29,581 nt of DNA from Thermoplasmata archaeon (GTDB lineage: Archaea; Thermoplasmatota; Thermoplasmata; Thermoplasmatales; Thermoplasmataceae). The stretch covers positions 1-29,581 of the forward strand of contig JAKAAK010000006.1 of NCBI GenBank assembly GCA_021797025.1, read 5' to 3'. The position numbers were made by a program, and so were the translations under genes. Position 1 is the stretch's first letter. Each line of letters begins with the position of its first letter. The notes under the pieces were generated by a model, which was not told the DNA's origin, ran no database searches, and was given only the letters and a program-made list of their open reading frames with translations. Shown piece after piece: positions 7,882 through 15,778 of this stretch.

Positions 7882-8430
7882 ATGGATCTTGAGGCTTACA
7901 AAGAAGAGGGAATCATAGCCAGAAAAAGTATAAATAATAATCAAATTAAAAAAATAGCGGCGGATATAAATAATTCCTTTAACAAAGGTGGAAAATTGAT
8001 CGTGTTTGGCAATGGGGGTTCAGCCGCGGACGCGCAGCATTTTGTTGCTGAGTTAACCGGTCATTTCACAAAGGAAAGGAAGCCACTCAGTGCCATAGCA
8101 CTTACAACAAATACGTCTGCACTGACTGCCATAGGCAATGATTATTCTTTTAAAGAGATATTTTCAAGGCAGGTCATGGCTCTCTGCCATGCTGAAGATT
8201 ACGTGGTCGGGATCAGTACTTCTGGTAATTCGGAAAACGTCATAATGGCAATAGAGGATGCAAATAAAATAGGTGCATATACACTGGGCTTTACAGGGAA
8301 ATCGGGTGGCAAACTAGCCGGAATTTGCAGGGAAGTTTTTCACGCCGGTACTGATACTACGTCAATTATACAGGAAATACACATAACAGCAATTCATATG
8401 ATATGTGCTTTAATCGATGAAAATTATTGA
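7882..8430 (+). CDS. gmhA: Phosphoheptose isomerase (sedoheptulose 7-phosphate isomerase)
   Basis: This SIS-domain enzyme of 182 residues converts sedoheptulose 7-phosphate to D-glycero-D-manno-heptose 7-phosphate, the first step of activated-heptose synthesis. It shows G-N-G-G-S-A-A-D-A-Q-H (residues 43-53) and S-T-S-G-N-S (112-117). The four residues that hold zinc in GmhA enzymes are all present: H53, E57, Q164 and H172. The length is normal. A heptose-phosphate kinase follows 40 bases downstream on the same strand, which supports the assignment. The later enzymes (GmhB phosphatase, nucleotidyltransferase) are not in this window. The product probably feeds a cell-surface glycan or glycolipid, which is inference. 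Confidence 0.93.
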   Translation: MDLEAYKEEGIIARKSINNNQIKKIAADINNSFNKGGKLIVFGNGGSAADAQHFVAELTGHFTKERKPLSAIALTTNTSALTAIGNDYSFKEIFSRQVMALCHAEDYVVGISTSGNSENVIMAIEDANKIGAYTLGFTGKSGGKLAGICREVFHAGTDTTSIIQEIHITAIHMICALIDENY

Positions 8431-8440
8431 TTATGGATAA

Positions 8441-8453
8441 TTTTTTATAAATA
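8441..8453 (+). promoter_or_regulatory. TATA box of the heptose kinase gene
   Basis: TTTTTTATAAATA lies about 23 bases before the ATG at 8471. The kinase can therefore be transcribed separately from gmhA, although the two are adjacent. Confidence 0.45.
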
Positions 8454-8470
8454 TTCAAATTACCCTTACA

Positions 8471-9439
8471 ATGATTATAACCAAAACACCGCTCAGGATA
8501 GGCCTGGTTGGGGGAAGTACAGATATTCCTGAATATTATAGAAATTACGGGGGGCTACTGGTTTCTGCCGCCATAAATAAATATATTTATATTATTGTAA
8601 ATAAAAAATTTGACCATAAAATAAGAGTATCATACTCTAAAACGGAAATAGTGGATACTGTGGAAGAGATAAACCATCCAAGTGTCAGAGAAGCCATGAA
8701 ATTACTGGATATAGACGGTGGTATTGAAATATTAAGTGTTTCTGATATACCCTCCACAGGAACCGGACTGGGGTCAAGTTCCACATTTCTGGTAGGCCTT
8801 CTCAATGCATTGCATGCATACAAATCAGAATTTGCCAGCAGGGAAAAACTTGCAGAGGAGGCAATTCAAATTGAGAGGAATATACTGAGAGAGCCTGGAG
8901 GGATGCAGGATCAGTATATGGCATCATTCGGCGGCATCAACATGTTAAAATTCAATGAAAATGATTCAGTATACGTTAATCCAGTTACCCTAAACCACGA
9001 TAAACTCGAGAAGCTAAAAGACAATATGGTTTTGCTTTATACAGGAATAGATCATAATTCCGGGGAACTTCATCATAATATAAGAAAGGAGATATCCTCA
9101 CACCTGGATGAGTATGAGAAAATGAAGGGTTATTCAGAAGAATTCTATCATTACCTTTTTGATATGGATATTAAAAAATTGGGAAGGTTGCTTAATGATA
9201 ACTGGAAATGTAAAAAATCCCTTTACGAAAAAATATCCACACAACAAATTGATGAATATTATTCCAGAGCTATCAGGATGGGTGCCTATGGTGGTAATTT
9301 AATCGGAGCAGGAGGTGGAGGATTTCTTGTATTTATTATAGATAGCTGGAATAGAAAAAAGCTCGATGATCTGGGATTACGGAGTATTGATTTTGATTTC
9401 GATTTTGAGGGTTCAAGGATCATTTATTTCTCTGATTGA
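8471..9439 (+). CDS. hddA: GHMP kinase, probable D-glycero-D-manno-heptose 7-phosphate kinase
   Basis: This is a 322-residue sugar kinase of the GHMP superfamily. The N-terminal motif is T-P-L-R-I-G-L-V-G-G-S-T-D, typical of HddA/FucK-like sugar kinases. The ATP-binding loop is P94-S-T-G-T-G-L-G-S-S-S104, and the C-terminal G-A-G-G-G-G-F lies near residue 278. Its place directly behind gmhA makes heptose 7-phosphate the best substrate guess; the product would be heptose 1,7-bisphosphate, on the GDP-heptose branch. L-fucose kinase-like activity is the main alternative on sequence alone. A TATA box precedes it, so it may be expressed separately. Confidence 0.87.
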   Translation: MIITKTPLRIGLVGGSTDIPEYYRNYGGLLVSAAINKYIYIIVNKKFDHKIRVSYSKTEIVDTVEEINHPSVREAMKLLDIDGGIEILSVSDIPSTGTGLGSSSTFLVGLLNALHAYKSEFASREKLAEEAIQIERNILREPGGMQDQYMASFGGINMLKFNENDSVYVNPVTLNHDKLEKLKDNMVLLYTGIDHNSGELHHNIRKEISSHLDEYEKMKGYSEEFYHYLFDMDIKKLGRLLNDNWKCKKSLYEKISTQQIDEYYSRAIRMGAYGGNLIGAGGGGFLVFIIDSWNRKKLDDLGLRSIDFDFDFEGSRIIYFSD

Positions 9440-9560
9440 ATTGCGAAAATCCATTGAATAGTTTCATACTTTTGGATTTAAAATGAATTGCCTGTAATTA
9501 ACATGCTAATCAAATGTTTTTCATCGTTAGAATAAAATAGAAGAAAGATATAGAATATCC

Positions 9561-10355
9561 ATGTATCCTGAATATATTTTAGATGAAGTATTTGATTTCT
9601 TCCAGTATCCAGAAAATTATGATAGGGCCATGATTAGTGCCTCGCTGCAAAAAATTAATTGCAGGGACAATAAAATAAGTTTTACCGGCAAAAACGTGGA
9701 GCCAGTATTGGAATGTTCTAAAGAAAACGCCCTAGGATTTTTTCTCGCCAACATACCCGCAATGATAGTTAATGATGATCTTTTTAATGGCATTCTTCCA
9801 CCTAAACTTGAAAAACTCAGAAAAGACACTTTAGAACTCATCAGCCTTCAAAAATTCAACGAAGTCGCAACCCTTGATTTATATCTCCTCCTCGAAATGG
9901 CTATGCGCTGCGCATATTCAAAGTGGTTGGGAAATAAGATTACCATATCCAGATACGGAACAGACGACATAGTTCTGGATAATTATGATTATAGAAGGCT
10001 TAAACTGTATATACGTCTGAATGGGCTCGGTAGAACAGATATCAATGTTAATGGTGAACCGTTCCCCGGATCAGAAAATTCTCTTCTACGGTGGGCGACA
10101 AGATATATGGATCGACCCACCGGCCTCATGTTCCGGCTTTCCCTGAATGTGAGAAATTTGCTTGCACACGGTGAAAACGAGTGGAAACTTTACCCCATTT
10201 CAGAAAGTGTTAGAACAGCTGTATCTTCGGCCGGGAAATTATTGTCAAAAATAAAACCCGGAATGCCTCCGGATCAGTTAAAAGGAAGTAGAAATTATGC
10301 AACCCCTCCTCAAAGAAGATATAGGTCGTACAGTAGCAGAAGACCACCCAGATGA
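9561..10355 (+). CDS. HEPN-like protein with basic arginine-rich tail
   Basis: This 264-residue protein belongs to no family I can name. Residues about 103-122 form a long helix rich in Leu and Ala. Near the C-terminus R198-N-L-L-A-H203 fits the R-x4-H motif of HEPN domains, many of which are metal-independent RNases or substrate-binding modules. The last 21 residues hold seven arginines with serines, tyrosines and prolines, giving a disordered RNA-binding-like tail. The first 100 residues show no motif. It is a single gene with an AATAAAATA element about 26 bases upstream. No nucleotidyltransferase antitoxin of the HEPN/MNT type is adjacent. The gene to its right is convergent, with stop codons nearly touching. 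Confidence 0.75.
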   Translation: MYPEYILDEVFDFFQYPENYDRAMISASLQKINCRDNKISFTGKNVEPVLECSKENALGFFLANIPAMIVNDDLFNGILPPKLEKLRKDTLELISLQKFNEVATLDLYLLLEMAMRCAYSKWLGNKITISRYGTDDIVLDNYDYRRLKLYIRLNGLGRTDINVNGEPFPGSENSLLRWATRYMDRPTGLMFRLSLNVRNLLAHGENEWKLYPISESVRTAVSSAGKLLSKIKPGMPPDQLKGSRNYATPPQRRYRSYSSRRPPR

Positions 10356-10356
10356 T

Positions 10357-10626
10357 CTATTGCCTTGCATTTATTCTGAAATTCAATTTTCTGTAATCAC
10401 TGAAAACGCTTATACGGTATATTTTGTCAATGCCCAGTGAGAGCATTCTGGAATTTAATCGATATATTATCAGTGTCTGTTTTTTTATTGCCATCATATT
10501 TATTCTGTAATAAACTGAGTCATTGATATTTATGTCATAAAATCCCTTCAAAATATAGATTTCATTGGATTTATTTGTAAATTTTGAATAAACGAATTCG
10601 TCAATAGCTTTATGGATATCGAACAT
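10357..10626 (-). CDS. Small hypothetical protein, 89 residues
   Basis: The product is unknown. It has a basic, strand-rich C-terminal half and no cysteine. The gene's reality is supported by its ATG start, by a TTTATAAA TATA element 25 bases upstream, and by its neat packing against the convergent HEPN-like gene (one base between ends). It lies downstream of folD on the same strand, with a 44-base gap. Confidence 0.55.
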   Translation of the reverse strand: MFDIHKAIDEFVYSKFTNKSNEIYILKGFYDININDSVYYRINMMAIKKQTLIIYRLNSRMLSLGIDKIYRISVFSDYRKLNFRINARQ

Positions 10627-10645
10627 AAAAATGCAATATGGACTC

Positions 10646-10655
10646 GTTTATAAAC
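10646..10655 (-). promoter_or_regulatory. TATA box of the 89-residue gene
   Basis: GTTTATAAAC (itself a palindrome) is centred about 25 bases from the ATG at 10626 on the minus strand. Confidence 0.5.
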
Positions 10656-10670
10656 ATTTGTTTAACGGGT

Positions 10671-11513
10671 TCATTTTTTATTTTCTATTTGATATTTCAG
10701 ACCATTGAGAAAATTTTCAAATATATCCGTGGCAGTTACAATTCCTACGCCACCGGGAACAGGTGTAATATTCTCAACAAAGTCTTTGATCCCATCAAAA
10801 TCGGCATCTCCGGTGATTTTTTCTTCTGAATAATTGATTCCCACGTCTATGACGGTTGACTGTTCCGTAACATAATCCATGGTTAGAAATGCTGGAGATC
10901 CTACTGCAACAACAACTGTATCATTTTCCCTGCAGATTTTCTTTATATCCGCTGTCTTGCTGTGGCATATGGTCACAGTATAATCACGGTTCAGAAGTAA
11001 CATTGCCAGAGGACGGCCTACTACAGATGACCTGTTGATAATGCAAACCCTTTTTCCAGATACTTTGTAGTATTCTAGTATATCTATTACTGCCCTTGCG
11101 GTTGCCGGAGCAATCATTTCATTCTTCATGGACAGATTGCCCTGATTGTATGCGGTCATTCCATCTGAATCCTTATAAAAAGTAATATTGTTTACAGCTT
11201 CATAAAAACTCATGCCATCTGGAAGAGGCGATTCTATCATTATTCCATTTACATCTTTTTTTGCATTCAGGGATTTAATATGGTCCACAAGCAGTTGCTG
11301 ATCAATTGCATCAAATTTTTCAAGTTCCACCTCTATTCCCAGTTTCTTGCCCCGTTTAATCTTAGAATTTGCATAAATTGTACTTGCGGAATTATTACCA
11401 ACCTGAATTAAGTGTAGATATGGAGTTATTTTAAATTTATCTTTTATTGAGTCAATTTCCGATTTGATTTTTGTCATCTTTTCATTTGCAACTATTTTGC
11501 CATCAAGCAACAT
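10671..11513 (-). CDS. folD: Bifunctional methylenetetrahydrofolate dehydrogenase / cyclohydrolase
   Basis: FolD interconverts 5,10-methylene- and 10-formyl-tetrahydrofolate, supplying one-carbon units for purine and other syntheses. The cyclohydrolase Tyr and Lys are present in Y-A-N-S-K. The folate-binding K-D-S-D-G and the Rossmann segment S-S-V-V-G-R-P are seen. The C-terminal P-V-P-G-G-V-G motif is intact. The usual P-C-T-P segment reads P-A-T-A, a tolerated family variant. The frame opens at GTG 11522, but that GTG is part of an AGGTG Shine-Dalgarno-like site six bases before ATG 11513, so I take the ATG. Its presence indicates tetrahydrofolate-based one-carbon metabolism, as known for Thermoplasmatales. 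Confidence 0.95.
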   Translation of the reverse strand: MLLDGKIVANEKMTKIKSEIDSIKDKFKITPYLHLIQVGNNSASTIYANSKIKRGKKLGIEVELEKFDAIDQQLLVDHIKSLNAKKDVNGIMIESPLPDGMSFYEAVNNITFYKDSDGMTAYNQGNLSMKNEMIAPATARAVIDILEYYKVSGKRVCIINRSSVVGRPLAMLLLNRDYTVTICHSKTADIKKICRENDTVVVAVGSPAFLTMDYVTEQSTVIDVGINYSEEKITGDADFDGIKDFVENITPVPGGVGIVTATDIFENFLNGLKYQIENKK

Positions 11514-11519
11514 CTTTAA

Positions 11520-11524
11520 CACCT
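11520..11524 (-). promoter_or_regulatory. Shine-Dalgarno-like site that decides the folD start
   Basis: AGGTG on the minus strand lies six bases before ATG 11513. The upstream GTG falls inside this site and is therefore unlikely to be the start. Confidence 0.4.
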
Positions 11525-11753
11525 ATCCAGTATAGTTTCATTCCAGTTATTATTTCTGTTATCTTTTATGGTATATCGCATATGTTGTATTATCCATTTT
11601 AATTGCAGTATAATTTACCTTGACATAATATTTTCCTTTATTTCATATTTTAAAACCAACTTATTAGGAAATGTATCAGATGTAACGAATTTATTCGAAT
11701 AAGATTTTTTATGGTAATAACTTTGAGCTTCTATTTTGCTTGGTAATAATTAT

Positions 11754-11764
11754 CTTAATATATG
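11754..11764 (+). promoter_or_regulatory. TATA box of the AhpD-like/methyltransferase operon
   Basis: CTTAATATATG is centred about 31 bases before the ATG at 11790. It lies inside the longer reading frame that opens with TTG at 11736, so that longer start is unlikely. Confidence 0.5.
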
Positions 11765-11789
11765 TAATAAGAATGAATCACAGATATTT

Positions 11790-12128
11790 ATGGATGCGAA
11801 TAAAAAATTACAGGAAGTTAATAGGGTTATAATAGAGGCTGACAAGGACAACAAGGGATTCACCAGTTCATTTATGAATTTCATGGGTGCAACAATGAAG
11901 ACTGGAGCACGGGATTCAAAAACAAAAGAGTTGCTAGCTCTTGCACTTGGAATCGCAGCAAGATGTGAGTGGTGCATCTCCTATCATGTCAGCGAAGCAT
12001 TCAAAGCCGGAGCTACAAAGAAAGAACTCATGGAGGTGGGTTATGTAACAGTTCTTATGTATGGATCCCAGGCACTTATGGAAATGAATAGTTTAATTGA
12101 TGCAATCAATCAGTTCGAAAAACAATGA
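11790..12128 (+). CDS. AhpD-like / carboxymuconolactone-decarboxylase-family protein
   Basis: This 112-residue helical protein of the CMD/AhpD superfamily carries the redox motif C-E-W-C followed by I-S-Y-H, that is C-x2-C-x3-H, preceded by the usual helix with K-E-L-L-A-L-A. Proteins of this type act as disulfide reductants for peroxiredoxins or as small thiol peroxidases. The ATG at 11790 is preferred over the TTG at 11736 because of the TATA box between them. Its stop codon overlaps the start of the methyltransferase gene (ATGA), so the two are translationally coupled, an odd pairing of functions. Two peroxiredoxins elsewhere in the window are possible partners. Confidence 0.88.
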   Translation: MDANKKLQEVNRVIIEADKDNKGFTSSFMNFMGATMKTGARDSKTKELLALALGIAARCEWCISYHVSEAFKAGATKKELMEVGYVTVLMYGSQALMEMNSLIDAINQFEKQ

Positions 12129-13285
12129 ATATCGAAAAATTGCTTGAAAGGCTCTACACTTCAGAAAGCTATTATAAAAGCGTGGATGAAGAAATAAATG
12201 AAATAGCTGCAAAGATCCACCTCGGTTATGGTCCGGAAAAAATAAACAGAAACAGAAATCCAGAATTTAAATATTTATTTGAATTTGCCAAATCCAGAAT
12301 CAGGGTATCAAGGAAATTTTCCCAAGCTGCCCATTTATTCCTTGATTATTATTCATCCTTATACTCGACCCCGGAAATAGTAGGAAAATACAGGGCGAAT
12401 AGATTGAAGGGTCGGTACATTATAGATGCAGGTAGTGGGGCTGGTATGCAGGATATTATGTTTTCTCTTTCTTCTGATGTATCAGGTATTGAAATAAACA
12501 GAAGCAGGTATTTAATGTCAATGTTAAACAGAAAACCTTACGGTTCAGATGCCAATTTCTTGTGTGAGGATTTTTTTGATTACAACGGCGATTTTAACGG
12601 AAAAATAATATTCAGTGATCCACTCAGGCCACAGAATTCACGTGAAAAAGTCTTTTCCCAGCTATCCCCTGATCCTGTAGATATCGTTAAGGGAAGACAA
12701 GGCATTTCAGGGTACGCAATAGATTTGCCTCCACATATGAAATGGGAGAATATACCTCTGGACGGAGAAAAAGAATATATTTCTGTGAATGGCAATCTGA
12801 ACAGGTTGACTCTTTATTCCCCATCCTTATCTATTGGTAAGGCAACAGCGGTTTTGCTTCCGGAAAACAGGGTGATATCGGGCAAGCCAGAAGAATTTCA
12901 GCATTCCATTGAATCTGTTCTTAAAAATATGGAGTATCTATTTGTACCGGATATATCGGTTTTATCTGCCGGTCTTCTTAATAAGGTAATAGATCCTGAT
13001 TGGAAACTCATATATTCCGATAGCAGAAGATCTGTATTTTCAGGAAATTCTATCTATGAACAATTCGCCGGGAAACAGTATGCCATTCTAGATTATTCAG
13101 CCTCACTGGATATACTACCCAAATTAAAAAAATTTGATGCGGGCAAAATATATTTCAGGTTCAGCATGCAGCCAGAGGAGACTTACAGATATAAAAACAA
13201 GATAGAACCTGAACTTAACGGAAAGAAAAACATCTATATATTCAAGTCAGATAAAAAGTATATAATTACTGAAGAGCTGGAATGA
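12125..13285 (+). CDS. Class I SAM-dependent methyltransferase with THUMP-like C-terminal domain
   Basis: This 386-residue protein begins with a helical N-terminal region (about 1-90). A Rossmann methyltransferase core follows, with motif I I-D-A-G-S-G-A-G (100-107) and an acidic residue after the second strand. The family's D-P-A-R-R motif is changed to S-D-P-L-R-P (164-169). After about residue 180 the pattern L-S-P-x-x-x-D-I-V-K, then S-V-N-G-N-L, and a C-terminal strand region resemble the THUMP-like (PG_1098-type) methyltransferases, whose substrate is not established but may be RNA. It overlaps the AhpD-like gene by four bases. The altered motif leaves open whether it is catalytically active. 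Confidence 0.72.
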   Translation: MNIEKLLERLYTSESYYKSVDEEINEIAAKIHLGYGPEKINRNRNPEFKYLFEFAKSRIRVSRKFSQAAHLFLDYYSSLYSTPEIVGKYRANRLKGRYIIDAGSGAGMQDIMFSLSSDVSGIEINRSRYLMSMLNRKPYGSDANFLCEDFFDYNGDFNGKIIFSDPLRPQNSREKVFSQLSPDPVDIVKGRQGISGYAIDLPPHMKWENIPLDGEKEYISVNGNLNRLTLYSPSLSIGKATAVLLPENRVISGKPEEFQHSIESVLKNMEYLFVPDISVLSAGLLNKVIDPDWKLIYSDSRRSVFSGNSIYEQFAGKQYAILDYSASLDILPKLKKFDAGKIYFRFSMQPEETYRYKNKIEPELNGKKNIYIFKSDKKYIITEELE

Positions 13286-13329
13286 ATTATCTATTTGGAA
13301 TTCATCCCTTAAAAAAAATTTTCAAATAT

Positions 13330-13339
13330 CTTTTTATAG
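13330..13339 (+). promoter_or_regulatory. TATA box that fixes the ribA start
   Basis: CTTTTTATAG is centred about 30 bases before ATG 13365. It supports that ATG over the in-frame TTG at 13356. Confidence 0.5.
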
Positions 13340-13364
13340 AATTTAGTAATTTCTTTTGACTAAT

Positions 13365-13943
13365 ATGTTAGAATTTTATTCTAAGGCTAAATTACCTACC
13401 AGATTCGGTTCCTTTGAAATATACGTTTTCAAAAATGATGAGAATGCAGACCATGCGGTTTTAGTACATGGAGACGTTGTGGGAAAAGAAAATGTTCCAG
13501 TTCGAATACACTCTGAATGCCTTACAGGAGATGTTTTTGGATCCATGAGATGTGATTGCAGAGACCAGTTACTGACATCTCTCAGATATATAGGTAAGCA
13601 GGATTATGGCATGCTCATTTACCTGAGGCAGGAAGGCCGTGGTATAGGCCTGCTAAATAAAATCCGTGCCTACCATCTTGAGGATAGCGGGATGGATACT
13701 GTTGAAGCTAATGTTGAACAGGGGTTACCGGCAGATAATAGAAAATATAGTTTTGCAACCGATGTAATTAAATATTTCAAAATCAAATCGGTTCAGTTGA
13801 TGACCAATAATCCAGAGAAAATTAAGTATCTGGAGGAAAATGGGATCAAAATAGTTAAGAGGATTCCGGTTATAATAGAACCAACAGAATTTGATAAATT
13901 TTATCTTGAAACAAAGAAGGATAAAATGGGGCATCTGCTTTGA
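13365..13943 (+). CDS. ribA: GTP cyclohydrolase II
   Basis: The enzyme opens the imidazole ring of GTP to start riboflavin synthesis. The zinc cysteines are C52, C63 and C65 in [17 protein letters not shown]. The catalytic segment [11 protein letters not shown] and the C-terminal T-N-N-P-x-K motif are intact. At 192 residues it is a stand-alone RibA without the RibB domain. This bacterial-type enzyme differs from the archaeal GTP cyclohydrolase III and is known in some Thermoplasmatales, suggesting ancient transfer (inference). No other riboflavin gene is next to it, and no FMN riboswitch is visible upstream. Confidence 0.95.
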   Translation: MLEFYSKAKLPTRFGSFEIYVFKNDENADHAVLVHGDVVGKENVPVRIHSECLTGDVFGSMRCDCRDQLLTSLRYIGKQDYGMLIYLRQEGRGIGLLNKIRAYHLEDSGMDTVEANVEQGLPADNRKYSFATDVIKYFKIKSVQLMTNNPEKIKYLEENGIKIVKRIPVIIEPTEFDKFYLETKKDKMGHLL

Positions 13944-14004
13944 AAATTAGTGAAAACCATACTTTACAAATTGAAAGGTGGATTTTATAGAATACCGGTG
14001 AATG

Positions 14005-14015
14005 CTTATAAAAAA
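14005..14015 (+). promoter_or_regulatory. TATA box for the 60-residue ORF and probably the tRNA
   Basis: CTTATAAAAAA is centred about 33 bases before the ATG at 14042. No TATA-like element is visible at the expected distance before the tRNA itself (about 14190-14205). Confidence 0.5.
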
Positions 14016-14041
14016 TACATTGTTTTTGAAAAACATAATAT

Positions 14042-14224
14042 ATGGCTAATAATTATAGGTATATGGGAGATAGTCTAGCAGATATTGAAATATCCAAAGA
14101 TGGCGAAATTTACTATGTACGTATGACATTACCCAGCGGTGAGGTTGTAAGCATGGAAAATGAAAACTTTGAAGAAATACTTGAGGAAATAGCAAATGAC
14201 CTTCAGGATAGGTATCCTGCTTAA
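14042..14224 (+). CDS. Small acidic protein, 60 residues, directly upstream of a tRNA
   Basis: The family is unknown to me. There is an N-terminal strand pair (about 16-40, containing I-Y-Y-V-R-M-T-L and G-E-V-V-S-M), then an acidic helix (about 42-56) rich in Glu. No membrane segment or cysteine is present. A TATA box 33 bases upstream supports expression. The stop codon ends three bases before tRNA-Ser begins, so the mRNA and tRNA are probably made as one precursor. Confidence 0.75.
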   Translation: MANNYRYMGDSLADIEISKDGEIYYVRMTLPSGEVVSMENENFEEILEEIANDLQDRYPA

Positions 14225-14227
14225 GAT

Positions 14228-14310
14228 GCGGGGATGGCCCAGTGGTACGGCGGCAGCCTGCTAAGCTGTTTCTCGAAATGAGAGCATGGGTTCAAATCCC
14301 ATTCCCCGCG
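14228..14310 (+). tRNA. tRNA-Ser (anticodon GCT)
   Basis: The seven-base acceptor stem GCGGGGA (14228-14234) pairs fully with TCCCCGC (14303-14309), followed by discriminator G at 14310. The anticodon loop CTGCTAA holds GCT at 14260-14262 on a five-pair stem. A long variable arm has the stem TCTC/GAGA, as in class II tRNAs. The T arm is ATGGG-TTCAAAT-CCCAT. The long arm, the GCT anticodon and discriminator G together mean serine, reading AGC/AGU codons. CCA is not encoded and no intron is present. Confidence 0.97.
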
Positions 14311-14340
14311 CATATTGTGCCAAAATTTTAATACAATCAA

Positions 14341-14346
14341 TTTTTT
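14341..14346 (+). terminator. Possible oligo-T terminator after tRNA-Ser
   Basis: A run of six T residues lies about 30 bases past the tRNA 3' end. Archaeal RNA polymerase can stop at such runs. This is weak evidence in an AT-rich region. Confidence 0.3.
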
Positions 14347-14486
14347 AATCGGAATATGTATTTAGTTCTATACCAGGTATAAGGATAATATCGCTGAATA
14401 AATACGTGTTATGGTGTTCAACTTTATCAGTATCAATTATCTACATCTCATGTCGAGATGCTTTCAATTCCGGGCAATTTGATGGA

Positions 14487-15299
14487 TCAAAACCCGCCTA
14501 AAAGAAAACAGGCCATACCCCAAATCATAGCAACCTTGGATATTTTTTCGCCTTTTGAAATATTTGTATAAAGATACATTATTGTTAACGCAAATAACAC
14601 ATCATCGATTAGAACTGCATAAAGGTAATATACTGACAATATATGAAAATAATAGGGAAGAAATGATACGGCAATAGTTATAATTACAAAGACACCGGAT
14701 ATTATTTTAGCATTTCCAGTTCCAATTCTCTTTGGAAGTGTATTTCTATCTATGTCGCCTTTAACATCCTCAATATCTTTCATAATTTCCCTGGACATAT
14801 TTGAAAAGAATGCAAGTAGAAATAATAGAACCATCTTTGACAATGAATCCGTTATAAAGCCCCCATAAAGAAATATCATTCCTATTAGGAGACTTATTGT
14901 TATATTTCCAGGTAACCCCATTTTTTTAGTCTTAAATTCATAACTTACAAGGAGTAATTCTGCAAGCACCACAATGGAGCTTATGAGCAATGAAACAAAT
15001 AAAGAAACAACAAATCCGGAAATAAAGAATGTTAATGCCATATAATAAGCAGTTTTTTTTGTAATAGTACCGGCCGGGAGCGGTCTGTCAGGGTGATTAA
15101 AACGATCGGTTTCAAGGTCGCTTATATCATTGATAATATTGCCACCTGCTGTAACTAGGAATACACTGATGGCACCTAGGGAAATTGGAATTAAGAATCT
15201 GGCTATATGAATATTTACAGCGATGAAGCCCACGATATAGATAGAGAAAAATCCCATTAACCCATTTACCGGTCGAGCAATTTTCAGCCATTTATTCAT
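14487..15299 (-). CDS. UbiA-family prenyltransferase, probable digeranylgeranylglyceryl phosphate synthase
   Basis: This is a 270-residue integral membrane protein with about eight hydrophobic segments. The first aspartate motif is N-D-I-S-D-L-E-T-D (about residues 56-64) followed by N-H-P-D-R-P-L-P-A-G. The second is D-I-E-D-V-K-G-D (about 175-182). This pattern is typical of archaeal DGGGP synthase, which adds the second geranylgeranyl chain to glycerol phosphate in ether-lipid synthesis. A quinone prenyltransferase is the main alternative. The gene is leftward, convergent with the tRNA. A weak hairpin (14444-14460) lies just past its stop. Confidence 0.9.
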   Translation of the reverse strand: MNKWLKIARPVNGLMGFFSIYIVGFIAVNIHIARFLIPISLGAISVFLVTAGGNIINDISDLETDRFNHPDRPLPAGTITKKTAYYMALTFFISGFVVSLFVSLLISSIVVLAELLLVSYEFKTKKMGLPGNITISLLIGMIFLYGGFITDSLSKMVLLFLLAFFSNMSREIMKDIEDVKGDIDRNTLPKRIGTGNAKIISGVFVIITIAVSFLPYYFHILSVYYLYAVLIDDVLFALTIMYLYTNISKGEKISKVAMIWGMACFLLGGF

Positions 15300-15401
15300 T
15301 TGAAACCTAATATTTGCATTGATAATATATTTTTGTTTATATTGTGTTTAATTTTCGGAAATACTACAAACATTTAAATATAAATTTTTGTTTATAACCA
15401 T

Positions 15402-15707
15402 ATGGATATTTCCGGTTATATATTAATATTAATTGCATTCATTGATGGATTGCTTTTCGGGCTTGCCATTAAGAAGGGCATAGTTTCAGTGATATTATTG
15501 ATTATTGCATTTGTTCTGGCGAGTTATGCGGGGCTTGCCTTTATCCCTAAAATCTCTCTTGGTACAATCTGGACAGATGTAAGCGGATTTTTAATAAGTA
15601 ATATAGACAAGGTGCCTGGACTGGTAAGCCTCGGGCATGTCGGTGCCATAACGATTGTTACAGTGCTATTCCTGGTTGGCCTCGGCGTGGGCATATGGAA
15701 AGGATAA
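15402..15707 (+). CDS. Small membrane protein, 101 residues
   Basis: This hydrophobic protein has two or three membrane segments (about residues 5-22, 28-48 and 78-98), joined by a loop containing W57-T-D. The family is unknown. A TTTAAATA element lies about 25 bases before its ATG. It is divergent from the UbiA gene. The function is not predictable. Confidence 0.75.
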   Translation: MDISGYILILIAFIDGLLFGLAIKKGIVSVILLIIAFVLASYAGLAFIPKISLGTIWTDVSGFLISNIDKVPGLVSLGHVGAITIVTVLFLVGLGVGIWKG

Positions 15708-15778
15708 GCATAATATCAAAATTTAAAATAATATAGAATTATAATTTTATAATTATGGAATTTTCTTATATTTTATAT

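Noticed and set aside
9561..10626. HEPN toxin plus adjacent small ORF as a toxin-antitoxin pair
   Set aside because: The genes are convergent, not an operon, and the 89-residue protein lacks the nucleotidyltransferase (MNT) G-S-x-A-R-G motif.
11686..11697. CGAAT-TT-ATTCG inverted repeat upstream of the AhpD-like gene
   Set aside because: It could be an operator, but it lies more than 55 bases upstream of the TATA box, is short, and no second copy was seen.
14444..14460. Inverted repeat CATCTC/GAGATG with a five-base loop after the UbiA gene
   Set aside because: Six pairs in an AT-rich gap, not followed by a T-run in the direction of transcription; archaea rarely use hairpin terminators.
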